A stretch of 64,000 nucleotides of DNA, from positions 4,737,106-4,801,105 of the forward strand of contig LR026961.1 in NCBI GenBank assembly GCA_900498135.1. Reading direction: 5' to 3'. Of the stretch, positions 8,416-16,228 are shown piece after piece (the first letter of the stretch is position 1; every line of letters begins with the position of its first letter). The notes beneath the pieces are model-generated. The model had not been told where the DNA came from. It made no database searches and was given only the letters and a program-made list of their open reading frames with translations. The stretch comes from an uncultured Desulfatiglans sp. (GTDB lineage Bacteria; Desulfobacterota; DSM-4660; Desulfatiglandales; Desulfatiglandaceae). A program made the translations under genes and the position numbers.

Positions 8416-9180
8416 TCAGGAACCCTCGCTCCCTGTGGAAGTATCCTCCACCCCCTCCAGGCTGTGACCGACAAACGCCTGCACCAGCGGATCCGCTGAC
8501 TCCATAAAATCCTTTGGCCGCCCCTGGAGTTTTATCCTTCCCTCGTGAAGCATGACGACCTTGTCGACGATCGCGAATACCCTCGGGACGGCGTGTGTCA
8601 CGATGATGCCGGTAAAATGAAGCCGCTTTCGGCAGGCATCGATCAGGCGGATGATATTCAACCCCGTGACCGGATCCAGACCCGTGGTCGGTTCATCGAA
8701 CAGCATGATCTCCGGATCGGTGACCAGGGCCCGCGCCAGGGCCGCGCGCTTGGCCATCCCGCCGCTGATCTGGGAGGGGAACTTGTTCTCCGCGCCGGCG
8801 AGGCCGACGTTTTCGAGCTCTTCCAACACCCGCGCCTCGATCCGCTTCTCGCTCAGGCGGAACTTTTCCTTCAGAGGAAACGCAACGTTCTCGTAGACCG
8901 TCATGGAGTCGAAAAGGGCGCCGCCCTGGAAAAGGAAACCCAGGCGGGCCCTCAACGCGATCCGTTCCTTGCCCTTCAGCGCCGCCATGTTCTTGCCGTC
9001 GACCGAAACAGCCCCGCGGTCCGGCTTCAGCAGGCCTGCCACATGCTTGATCAAGACGCTCTTTCCGGACCCGCTGCCCCCGATCAAGGCCACGACTTCG
9101 CCCTTGCGGATCTCCAGGTCGATCCCCTTCAGAACGGCGTGCCCATCGAAGGCCTTATGTAAATTTTGGATCCTGATCAT
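8416..9180 (-). CDS. mlaF: MlaF-like ABC transporter ATPase
   Basis: 254 residues with Walker A GGSGSGKS (34-41), Q-loop LGFLFQGGALFDSMTV, signature SGGMAKRAALARAL, Walker B IMLFDEPTTGLDP and the switch His in ITHAVPRVFAI. The divergent MAKR after SGG is typical of the Mla/Ttg2A ATPases. It drives lipid transfer by the MlaE permease. The start at 9180 is 16 bp after the mlaE stop. Confidence 0.96.
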   Translation of the reverse strand: MIRIQNLHKAFDGHAVLKGIDLEIRKGEVVALIGGSGSGKSVLIKHVAGLLKPDRGAVSVDGKNMAALKGKERIALRARLGFLFQGGALFDSMTVYENVAFPLKEKFRLSEKRIEARVLEELENVGLAGAENKFPSQISGGMAKRAALARALVTDPEIMLFDEPTTGLDPVTGLNIIRLIDACRKRLHFTGIIVTHAVPRVFAIVDKVVMLHEGRIKLQGRPKDFMESADPLVQAFVGHSLEGVEDTSTGSEGS

Positions 9181-9196
9181 CCTTTATATCGCCGTA

Positions 9197-9976
9197 TCAG
9201 AACAACAAGGCCGTCATGAAGTAATCCCATACCAGGATCAGGACGGAGGACAGGACGACGGCCTCTGTCGTGGCGCGGCTGACGCCTTCGGCCCCAAAAC
9301 CCGTATAGATGCCCGTGTAAAACCCTTTGAAACAGCAGACCCAGACGATGATGACGCCGAAGCTCAGGGATTTGTAAAGCCCTTCGAGAACATCGGAGGC
9401 CTCCACATAGGCGCTCATCTCTCCGAAATAGGTCCCGGCGCCTACGCCGAGGAGTTTCCCGCCGACCGCATATCCGCCGAAGATACCCACGACATCGAAT
9501 ATCGCCGTCAAAAGGGGCATGGCGATCAGGCCCGCCAGCAGACTCGGGACGATCAGGTAGCGAAAAGGATTCAGGCCCATCAATTCGAGGGCGTCGACCT
9601 GCTCGGTCAGGCGCATGATGCCGATCTCCGCCGCAATGGCGGATCCCGCGCGCCCGGTGACCATCAGGGCCGAAATGACCGGCCCGAGTTCCTTGATCAG
9701 CGCCAGCCCCACCATGGGCCCCAAAAACGCCTCTGAGCCGAAACGGCTCAGGCTGTAATAGCCTTGGAACCCAAGCACCATCCCGGAAAACGCCCCGGTC
9801 AGAATAATCACGAGCATCGACTGAAAGCCGATAAACCGGATCTGCTTCATGACGCGCCGCAGCTTGATAGGCGGAATGAAGCAGAAGAGGACGGCTTCCA
9901 GCAGAAACAGGAGCATAACCCCCATCCGCCTCACGTATTCGATGCTCCTGCCCCCTATTGCACGGATTGCCAACAT
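9197..9976 (-). CDS. mlaE: MlaE-like ABC transporter permease
   Basis: 259 residues from the ATG at 9976; a TTG at 10012 would add 12 residues and cannot be excluded, as neither start has a strong ribosome-binding site. Five or so hydrophobic segments and the MlaE signature GLALIKELGPVISALMVTGR followed by AGSAIAAEIGIMRLTEQVDAL are present. This is the integral-membrane component of the phospholipid transporter and the first gene of the operon mlaE-F-D-C-A. No STAS-domain MlaB is encoded nearby. Confidence 0.94.
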   Translation of the reverse strand: MLAIRAIGGRSIEYVRRMGVMLLFLLEAVLFCFIPPIKLRRVMKQIRFIGFQSMLVIILTGAFSGMVLGFQGYYSLSRFGSEAFLGPMVGLALIKELGPVISALMVTGRAGSAIAAEIGIMRLTEQVDALELMGLNPFRYLIVPSLLAGLIAMPLLTAIFDVVGIFGGYAVGGKLLGVGAGTYFGEMSAYVEASDVLEGLYKSLSFGVIIVWVCCFKGFYTGIYTGFGAEGVSRATTEAVVLSSVLILVWDYFMTALLF

Positions 9977-10135
9977 GGGCGCAAGTCTCGCAAAACTTGC
10001 GCTGGAAGTCAAAAAAATTTAAGGTGTCAGAAAGGTGCGGAAACGGAAAACGAGCCCGGACGAGCCTGCGGCTTTCCGAGCGGATACAGGCATCGGCTTG
10101 CATCATGTGAACATCTTAGAAAGGGAGGGATGTCT

Positions 10136-10873
10136 ATGGACCTGTTATGGAGCAGGCGCGAAATGATGAAAGGCATCGGCATGGCTACGCTGACCTTAGG
10201 GCTTCCTGGCATTTACGGCAAGGCCTTCGCCGGCACGGCGGAGGAGGCCAAACCGGCACAGAGCGGTGCCTGCATGCTGCCGCCGCTTCCCTATGCCTAC
10301 GATGCCCTCGAACCCTACATCGATGAACAAACCTTGAGGATTCACCATGACAAGCATCATGCCGGCTACGTGAAAGGCTTCAACCTTGCCATGGAAAAAC
10401 TCGCGGAGGCGCGGAAGTCGGGCGACTACAGCCTAATCAAGCACTGGTCCCGCGAATTCGCATTCAACGGCGCGGGGCACGTCCTGCATGCCCTGTATTG
10501 GGGCAATCTCGCCAAAGAGGGCGGCGCGCCCGGCGGTGAATTCCTGCAGGCCGCCGTACGGAGTTTCGGCTCCGCCGACGCCATGCTCGCCCAGTTCGCA
10601 GCCGCAACCAAGGCCGTAGAAGCGAGCGGCTGGGGAATCCTCGCCTACGAGCCCTACATGGGGCATCTCGTCATCCAGCAGGCCGAAAAGCATCAGGACC
10701 TGGCGATCTGGGGCGTCTATCCCCTCCTGGTGTGCGATGTCTGGGAGCACGCCTATTACCTGAAATACCAGAATAAACGCGGGGATTACGTCGATCGGTT
10801 CATGAAAATTATCAACTGGAAGGTCGTCGAGGAACGCTACGAAAGGGTCAAAGGCATCCGCGGCTATCGCTGA
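10136..10873 (+). CDS. Fe/Mn-family superoxide dismutase with twin-arginine export signal
   Basis: 245 residues from the ATG at 10136 (GGAGGGATGTCT precedes it). The N-terminus WSRREMMKGIGMATLTLGL resembles a Tat signal (S-R-R-x-x-x-K then a hydrophobic core) with a likely cut near A-F-A-G. The mature enzyme has all four metal ligands: His in LRIHHDKHH, His in AGHVLHALYW, and Asp and His in CDVWEHAYYLKYQ. The GAGH context looks more like Mn forms, but KHQD leaves the metal open. A periplasmic or cell-surface dismutase would protect an anaerobe from external superoxide. It is divergent from the Mla operon. Confidence 0.93.
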   Translation: MDLLWSRREMMKGIGMATLTLGLPGIYGKAFAGTAEEAKPAQSGACMLPPLPYAYDALEPYIDEQTLRIHHDKHHAGYVKGFNLAMEKLAEARKSGDYSLIKHWSREFAFNGAGHVLHALYWGNLAKEGGAPGGEFLQAAVRSFGSADAMLAQFAAATKAVEASGWGILAYEPYMGHLVIQQAEKHQDLAIWGVYPLLVCDVWEHAYYLKYQNKRGDYVDRFMKIINWKVVEERYERVKGIRGYR

Positions 10874-11004
10874 AAGGCCGACAACCGGTGACAAGGGATG
10901 AGGGATAAACCGCTTCACTTGAAAAAGGCCGTCAACCCCCATCAAGGAAACAGGGGAAACGGTCGGGCCACTGCCGCCGCAAGAACCGCACGCATGAAAA
11001 AAAA

Positions 11005-11032
11005 CCCGCATCTTCTGCGTTGAAGATGCGGG
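11005..11032. terminator. Bidirectional intrinsic terminator between sod and hsp20
   Basis: CCCGCATCTTC and GAAGATGCGGG form an 11-bp stem; eight A precede it and five T follow it, so it can end transcripts from both convergent sides, the dismutase gene and the small heat shock genes. Confidence 0.9.
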
Positions 11033-11073
11033 TTTTTCGCTCCCAGCTCAGAGAGGCTGCACACCCGTTGTCA

Positions 11074-11481
11074 TCAGCCGGCCTTTACGGCGATCTGACG
11101 CGGTTTTGCCGTTTCGGCCTTCGGCAAGGTCAGCTTCAAAACGCCATCCTTGATCGCCGCTTCGATCCGGTTCTGATCGATCATATTGGAGAGGGTGAAG
11201 GACCGATAGTAGTCACCCGTCCTGTATTCGCTGTAGACCGCGGTCTTATCCGCACCTTCCTCCGCGACTTTTCCTCGGATCGTGAGCATATTCTCCTCGA
11301 GATGGATATCGACACCGCTCTGATCCACCCCCGGCATATCGGCCAGCACGACAAGGGCGTCTTTGGTTTCATAGATATCGACAGCCGGCGTGAACACCGG
11401 GCGGGAGTAAGTCAGTTCGGCCTTCGGCTCGACCTGTTTCTTGACAGTGCTCTGAAGTTCCATATCTGCCACTGCGATCAC
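11074..11481 (-). CDS. Small heat shock protein, Hsp20/alpha-crystallin family
   Basis: 135 residues. The alpha-crystallin domain runs from about 28 to 125: PAVDIYETKDALVVLADMPG, then ENMLTIRGKV, RSFTLSNMIDQNRIEAAIKDGVLKLTLPKAE. Members hold unfolding proteins in a refoldable state, independent of ATP. It lies 11 bp downstream of a second Hsp20 gene and is cotranscribed with it. The C-terminal tail lacks a clear I-x-I motif (it has RQIAVKAG). Confidence 0.95.
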   Translation of the reverse strand: MIAVADMELQSTVKKQVEPKAELTYSRPVFTPAVDIYETKDALVVLADMPGVDQSGVDIHLEENMLTIRGKVAEEGADKTAVYSEYRTGDYYRSFTLSNMIDQNRIEAAIKDGVLKLTLPKAETAKPRQIAVKAG

Positions 11482-11492
11482 CCCCTTTGCTC

Positions 11493-11948
11493 TCAGGAAA
11501 GCTTGATTTCAATCTTCTTGGGTTTGACCTCTTCCGCCTTCGGCAAAACCAGATTCAACACTCCGTTGCGCGTCTCGGCCGCGGCCTTGTCCGCAACGAT
11601 CCGGACCGGCAAGGCAATGGTGCGGCTGAAGGATCCTGCCCCTCTTTCCCGTCGGTGATAGCTCACATCCGGCTCGACGACATCGGTCTTGCGATTGCCC
11701 TTGAGGATCAGGTTGTCGTCCTCGATGGTCACATCGATGTCGCCGGGAGCCATTCCCGGCAGCTCAGCCTTCAGATAGATATGGTCGTCGTCCTGGGTCA
11801 TGTTGATCGGGGGGTAGACGCCCGCTGCCGAAACGGCGGAGCCCTTTCCGAAAAAGCGGTCAAACAACGTGTTCATCTCTTCCTGCAACCGGCTCAGTTC
11901 CCCGATAGCGGGCGTCTCCGAGGGATAACGCCATCTGATGATCGCCAT
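11493..11948 (-). CDS. Small heat shock protein, Hsp20/alpha-crystallin family
   Basis: 151 residues from the ATG at 11948 after AGGAGGTGATATCT, a strong ribosome-binding site. The N-terminal arm MAIIRWRYP and LSRLQEEMNTLFDRFF is typical of class A Hsp20s; the crystallin domain contains LKAELPGMAPGDIDVTIEDD, the peak motif ENLILKG-like DNLILKGNRK, and NGVLNLVLPKAE; the tail ends KKIEIKLS, with an I-x-I motif. First gene of a two-gene operon. A dispersed repeat lies in its 5' leader. Confidence 0.96.
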   Translation of the reverse strand: MAIIRWRYPSETPAIGELSRLQEEMNTLFDRFFGKGSAVSAAGVYPPINMTQDDDHIYLKAELPGMAPGDIDVTIEDDNLILKGNRKTDVVEPDVSYHRRERGAGSFSRTIALPVRIVADKAAAETRNGVLNLVLPKAEEVKPKKIEIKLS

Positions 11949-11976
11949 AGATATCACCTCCTCGAAACATCCTTAG

Positions 11977-12167
11977 ATTCCATCCGGAAATGGTCTTTTT
12001 TGCCAATCTCGGCGTCAATCTGCACGTTTGCTTGTGCGGCGACCTGCAGGTCGCCTCCGCGCGAGCGCTTGATTTCCCTGATATTGGCCAAACCGGGACC
12101 CGCCCCGCAGGGGTGGGACCGAGCACCCGAAGGATGTAAAGAAAACCCTCATTTCCGGATGGAAACT
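11977..12167 (+). mobile_element. MITE-like dispersed repeat, copy A (near-complete, 191 bp)
   Basis: Ends are inverted repeats: ATTCCATCCGGAAATG at the left and CATTTCCGGATGGAAACT at the right. The interior has a perfect 18-bp palindrome GGCGACCTGCAGGTCGCC (12038-12055). The hexamer CCTTAG occurs immediately on both sides (11971-11976 and 12168-12173), as a target duplication would. Four near-complete and several decayed relatives occur in the window. It carries no coding capacity and sits in the 5' leader of the hsp20 operon. Confidence 0.8.
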
Positions 12168-12250
12168 CCTTAGTAGATCTTTGTCCTGCCGATTTCCACC
12201 CTTGGCCCATTCGCGATCCCGGGACTCGCAAACGGGCGAATTTTTGAAGA

Positions 12251-12279
12251 TTATTTAAGTCGCAAATCCTGTTTGTCAA
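12251..12279 (-). promoter_or_regulatory. Sigma-70-like promoter for the hsp20 operon
   Basis: On the minus strand a perfect -35 TTGACA (12274-12279) is followed after 17 bp by AAATAA (12251-12256). It points at the hsp20 pair, about 300 bp downstream, with repeat copy A between. I saw no CIRCE element. Confidence 0.5.
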
Positions 12280-12488
12280 GGGGCGATGGCTGCGACTTCG
12301 AAAAACAGGGAATCGAGCCTTTTCAGCCCTGATGAAAGATCGGCTGGGAAGATGCGAGGTCATCTGCAACGGCACCCACACCCTTGATGGTATGGACTGC
12401 ACCGCCGCCTTTGGGACCAAGGTGTTTCCGGATGGGGAGCAGCCGGCTGCTACAGGGGCTCGATGGAAGCAGATACCGGCTGAACACG

Positions 12489-12514
12489 AAAAAAGGGGCC
12501 GAAGCCCCTTTTTT
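12489..12514. terminator. Intrinsic terminator after fhs
   Basis: GGGGC and GCCCC pair around CGAA, flanked by six A on one side and six T on the other, so the extended stem is A-rich to T-rich and works in both directions. It lies 22 bp beyond the fhs stop. Confidence 0.85.
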
Positions 12515-12535
12515 CGTTCGGTTGAAACTCGGTTT

Positions 12536-14548
12536 TTAGAACAGGCCGGAGACCTTGCCGGTCTTCGTATCGACGTCGATGCGGCGGAAGGCCGGGTTCG
12601 AACCCGTGCCGGGCATCAGGCTGATGGTGCCGGCGCAGGGGCAGAGGAACTTGGCGCCCGAGTAAATGAGGACGTCGCGGATCGGGAGGCTCCACCCCTT
12701 CGGCACACCCTTGACCGTCGGATCGTGGCTCAGGCTCAAGTGGGTCTTGACCATCATGGTTGCGTAGTCGGCATAATTGTGGTCAAGACCCACTTGAGCC
12801 TCTCTCATGATCCAGCCCTTGGGCACACCCTTTAGTGTTGGTTCATGAGAGAGGCTCAAGTGGGTCTTGACCATCATGGTTGCGTAGTCGGCATAATTGT
12901 GGTCAAGACCCACTTGAGCCTCTCTCATGATCCAGCCCTTGGGCACACCCTTTAGTGTTGGTTCATGAGAGAGGCTCAAGTGGGTCTTGACCATCATGGT
13001 GGCGAAATCCGCATACTTCGGATCGCTTTCGAGCATCTTGGCCTTGGCTTCGGCCTCGGGGGCCCAGGCGACGCCGTCGGCACCGTAGACTTCCCTGGCG
13101 ATCAGGTTGACGCGGTCGCGCAGTTTCATCTCGGTCGGATACAGGAACTTGAACTCGTTCTCTTCGTTGCAGGCGTCGATGACGGCATCGGCAAACTCCA
13201 GTGCGCCTTCGCCGCCCTTTTCCCAGTGCTTGGACTCGGCGCAGCGGGCGCCGGCCGCCTCGGCCGCCTTGCGGACCAGGGCGCACTCAGCGTCCGTATC
13301 CGTGTAGAAGCGGTTGATGCAGACGACCGGATTGATGCCGGACTTCCGGATCACGCCGATCATGTGGATCATATTCTCGCAGCCCTTCTCGACCAGTTCC
13401 AGGTTCTCCTTGGTGTACTCTTCGGGCAGAGCGATGCCGGGGACGACCTTGGGACCGCCGCCGTGCATCTTGAGCGCACGGATGGTGGTGGTCAGAACCG
13501 ACACGTGCGGCTTCAGGCCGCTGAAACGGCACTTGACGTTCCAGAATTTCTCGAATCCGATATCGGCCGCGAACCCGCTCTCCGTCACATGGTAATCGAA
13601 GAGCTTGAGGCCGACGCGGTCGGCGATGATGGAGGACTGCCCGACAGCGATGTTGGCGAAGGGGCCGGCATGCACCATGCAGGGGTTGTACTCGGCGGTG
13701 CACATCAGGGTCGGGTTGATGGTGTTGCGCATGAAGGCCGTCATGGCATTGCCGACCTCGAGGTCGCCGGTGGTCACCGGTTTGCCGCTCTTGTCGAAGG
13801 CCACGGTGATGTTGTTCAAACGCTCTTTCAGGTCGGCCAGGTCGCGGATGACGGCCAGGATCGCCATACACTCGGAGCCGACGGCGATGCCGAACTTCGA
13901 CTGCATGGTATAACCGTCCTGACGCCCGCCAAGGCCGATCACGATGTTCCTGAGCGACTGGGCGCAGAAGTCCATGATCCAGCCCATTTCGACGCGGGTG
14001 GGGTCGATTTCCAGACGGCGCATCCCGGTCAAGCGCTTCAACTGTTCGTCATTGTAGTTCCGCTCGTGCTGCATACGGGCGGTCATGGCCACCATCGCGA
14101 GGTTGTGGGCGTTCATGATGTCGTTGATGTCGCCCGTCAAACCCAGCGAAAACTCGGTCATCGGGATCAGGAGGGAATTGCCGCCGCCTGCCGCCGTGCC
14201 TTTGACGTTCATGGTGGGGCCGCCGGAGGGCTGCCTGAGGGCGCCGCCGACACTCACACCCCTCTTGCCGAGGCCTTCCATCAACCCGCACGAGGTGGTG
14301 CTCTTGCCTTCACCCAGCGGCGTCGGGGTGATGGCCGTCACTTCGATGTACTTCCCATCGGGCTTGTCCTTCAACCTGTCGATGATCTTCAGGAAGTCCA
14401 GTTTGGCAAGCCTCCCCATCGGAAGCATCTCTTCCTTCTGCAAGCCCAGTTTTTCCTGCCACTCCTCGGGAGTCGGCATGTTCTTTTCCGCGGCTTCGGA
14501 AATCTGCCAGTCAGCCATGTTTACCGCATCATAAGCCATCTTTTGCAA
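12536..14548 (-). CDS. fhs: Formate-tetrahydrofolate ligase with a two-fold 40-residue internal expansion
   Basis: 670 residues; the family is about 555-590. It activates formate to 10-formyl-THF with ATP, for C1 biosynthesis or the methyl branch of the Wood-Ljungdahl pathway. The ATP site [20 protein letters not shown] (about 70-89) and the family core are intact. The excess is explained by a 28-residue segment ([19 protein letters not shown]... to KGW) that occurs three times, at 512-539, 552-579 and 592-619, joined by two copies of a linker [12 protein letters not shown]. Removing 80 residues gives the normal 590 and restores a normal C-terminus ([15 protein letters not shown]...). Whether the expanded protein folds is unknown; an assembly error is possible. 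Confidence 0.93.
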   Translation of the reverse strand: MQKMAYDAVNMADWQISEAAEKNMPTPEEWQEKLGLQKEEMLPMGRLAKLDFLKIIDRLKDKPDGKYIEVTAITPTPLGEGKSTTSCGLMEGLGKRGVSVGGALRQPSGGPTMNVKGTAAGGGNSLLIPMTEFSLGLTGDINDIMNAHNLAMVAMTARMQHERNYNDEQLKRLTGMRRLEIDPTRVEMGWIMDFCAQSLRNIVIGLGGRQDGYTMQSKFGIAVGSECMAILAVIRDLADLKERLNNITVAFDKSGKPVTTGDLEVGNAMTAFMRNTINPTLMCTAEYNPCMVHAGPFANIAVGQSSIIADRVGLKLFDYHVTESGFAADIGFEKFWNVKCRFSGLKPHVSVLTTTIRALKMHGGGPKVVPGIALPEEYTKENLELVEKGCENMIHMIGVIRKSGINPVVCINRFYTDTDAECALVRKAAEAAGARCAESKHWEKGGEGALEFADAVIDACNEENEFKFLYPTEMKLRDRVNLIAREVYGADGVAWAPEAEAKAKMLESDPKYADFATMMVKTHLSLSHEPTLKGVPKGWIMREAQVGLDHNYADYATMMVKTHLSLSHEPTLKGVPKGWIMREAQVGLDHNYADYATMMVKTHLSLSHDPTVKGVPKGWSLPIRDVLIYSGAKFLCPCAGTISLMPGTGSNPAFRRIDVDTKTGKVSGLF
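12732..13000. repeat. Exact 120-bp tandem repeat with 31-bp inverted repeats inside fhs
   Basis: Bases 12732-12880 are identical to 12852-13000 at an offset of exactly 120 bp, so reading frame is kept. Each unit also holds a perfect inverted pair: 12780-12810 with 12843-12873, and 12900-12930 with 12963-12993, each 31 bp. The linker [10 protein letters not shown] is the antisense reading of the neighbouring codons for [10 protein letters not shown], showing that part of the gene was copied in inverted orientation and then duplicated. Confidence 0.97.
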
Positions 14549-15270
14549 TCCTCCTTCTCACGTTAATGTTCCTAGTCCTTCAAAAACCCAACTCTTGTCC
14601 ATTCACACGACCGCCGGTCGGATCTTCGCGGCCCCGCCCCGGTAATCCCCCCTCGGAGCCGCCAAACCGGCGCCACTCAAGGACTCCGGATCTCCAGGAC
14701 ATCTTGTCCGCACCGTCGTCTTACACACAACTACCCGGTTTCAAACGAAAAACCAGTCTTTCAAGCCCGCCTCTGCGTCGATCCGTAAGGCGACTGACAC
14801 AACCGGCGGGTCTTTTCCGCACCATGTCTCGTTTCCAGGATCTCAGCCGAAGCGGAACCCGGCCCAGAGGGATAAAGGCGAGCGCGCGAAACCGGGAAGC
14901 GGCACCCTGCTGCCGGATTGCAAACTTCCCAGAACCTGATAGGCATCTCCGGCAGGATTCTGCTTAAAGGTCTTGGTATTTAAGCAGGACTCTGCCTATC
15001 ACAAAAAAATAACAGGGTCAAGCGTAATCATGTTCATTATTTCACGAGCAACGCGTCGATTTTCGGTTTGCCCATCCACTCCGCAAAGTGGTATGTCTGA
15101 AGCGGTCTGTCGTCCAGGGAAACCCGTCCGGCGACGAGCTCAGGCCCGCTGCCGGGTCTTGGCCGGCGGAGCCTGCAGGAACCTTATAGTATCCTTCATA
15201 CCTGTCCATCCAGCATAGGCAGGTTTCGCCATGAGCCGTGGAAGCGGCTCATTCCTCGGAGGAACAACGA
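14549..15270. other. Non-coding interval between fhs and proC
   Basis: Open frames here have no recognisable products or start sites. The interval holds the fhs leader, the long hairpin at 14937-15001 and the proC leader with its GGAGGAACAACG ribosome-binding site. I see no tRNA or other RNA gene. Confidence 0.6.
14937..15001. repeat. Long imperfect palindrome (hairpin)
   Basis: TGATAGGCA and TCTGCTTAAA on the left are matched by TTTAAGCAG and TGCCTATCA on the right around a short loop, with about ten unpaired bases in the left arm. It could be a stem-loop in an RNA or a remnant of a small palindromic element; A-rich sequence follows it, so for minus-strand transcription (the fhs direction) a T-run precedes rather than follows the stem. 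Confidence 0.6.
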
Positions 15271-16086
15271 ATGCTGCAAGATCTGACGCTCGGTTTCATC
15301 GGCACCGGAAACATGGCCCGTGCACTGATCAAAGGTCTGACCGGAGCCCGCGTCCTTCCGCCTGAAAGGATCTGCGTCTTCGACAAGGCGGCCGGCTGCC
15401 TCGATGCAGCGGCTGAAGCCTTCGCGGTCCAGCGGTGCGCCGGCAACCGGGAGGTCGTCCAGAAAAGCGACCTTTTCGTGCTCGCGGTCAAACCTCAAAA
15501 CATCCGTGACGTGCTCACCGAGATCCAGCCCGTGGTCAGGGAGGGACAGCTGGTCGTCTCCATCGCAGCCGGCATTCCGCTGCGCCTCATCCAGACCCTG
15601 CTGGCCAAGGACCTTCCGGTCGTCCGCGTCATGCCCAACACGCCCGCCCTGGTCCAGGCCGGCATCAGCGCCATCGCAGGCAATCCCCGGGCCGGGCAAA
15701 CCCATCTGGACCTGGTGGAGCGGATCTTCCAGGCCGTTGGACAAACCGTCATCGTGACCGAGGACCTGATGGACGCCGTCACGGCCCTTTCAGGCAGCGG
15801 GCCCGGCTATGTGTTCCGTTTGATGGAGGCCATGGTGGCGGGAGGCCGCGCCGCCGGCCTGAGCGAAGAGACCGCCCTCGCCCTCGTGGTGCAGACCTTC
15901 GCCGGTGCGGCCCAGTTGGCGGCTTCGTCCAAGGAACCCCTCGCCCGGCTGCGCGAGATGGTCACCTCGCCGGGCGGAACCACAGCGGCCGGTTTGAACG
16001 TCCTGAACGAACGTGGGGTGGAGGCCATCATCGTCGAGGCTATCCAGGCCGCATGCAGCCGTTCGCGCGAACTGGGAAAGGCCTGA
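15271..16086 (+). CDS. proC: Pyrroline-5-carboxylate reductase
   Basis: 271 residues from the ATG at 15271, seven bases after GGAGG. Last step of proline synthesis, reducing pyrroline-5-carboxylate with NAD(P)H. The N-terminal Rossmann motif GFIGTGNMARALIKGL (about 8-23), VKPQNIRDVL, VVRVMPNTPALV, the catalytic-region ALSGSGPGYVF and the C-terminal ProC signature LREMVTSPGGTTAAGLNVL are all present. Length is normal. It is followed by a NlpC/P60 gene on the same strand, 142 bp on. Confidence 0.97.
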   Translation: MLQDLTLGFIGTGNMARALIKGLTGARVLPPERICVFDKAAGCLDAAAEAFAVQRCAGNREVVQKSDLFVLAVKPQNIRDVLTEIQPVVREGQLVVSIAAGIPLRLIQTLLAKDLPVVRVMPNTPALVQAGISAIAGNPRAGQTHLDLVERIFQAVGQTVIVTEDLMDAVTALSGSGPGYVFRLMEAMVAGGRAAGLSEETALALVVQTFAGAAQLAASSKEPLARLREMVTSPGGTTAAGLNVLNERGVEAIIVEAIQAACSRSRELGKA

Positions 16087-16228
16087 ACGTCAGGCCGAGG
16101 TCTAACGCAGCCCGCACATCGGCCGGCATTTCATGAGGCAACGACCACCTACCCGCAGCAAGGCCCGATTCCGAGGCATCCCAAGGAGGGTTTCCGAAGG
16201 CGGATGCGCAGCCCCGGCCACCGGATGG

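Noticed and set aside
9177..10106. 309-codon minus-strand frame overlapping mlaE
   Set aside because: Different frame of mlaE with Arg/Gly/Ala-rich nonsense; the mlaE frame matches the family.
12600..12615. tRNA T-loop-like GGTTCGAACCC
   Set aside because: Lies inside fhs coding sequence and no cloverleaf can be folded around it. No tRNA genes were found in the window.
12732..13000. CRISPR-like array in fhs
   Set aside because: The repeats are 120-bp tandem coding units without distinct spacers.
12965..14566. 533-codon open frame on the plus strand opposite fhs
   Set aside because: Antisense shadow of fhs; high GC leaves stops rare on the other strand. No family resemblance or ribosome-binding site.
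14566..15218. Open frames between fhs and proC
   Set aside because: No ribosome-binding sites, odd composition and no recognisable domains.
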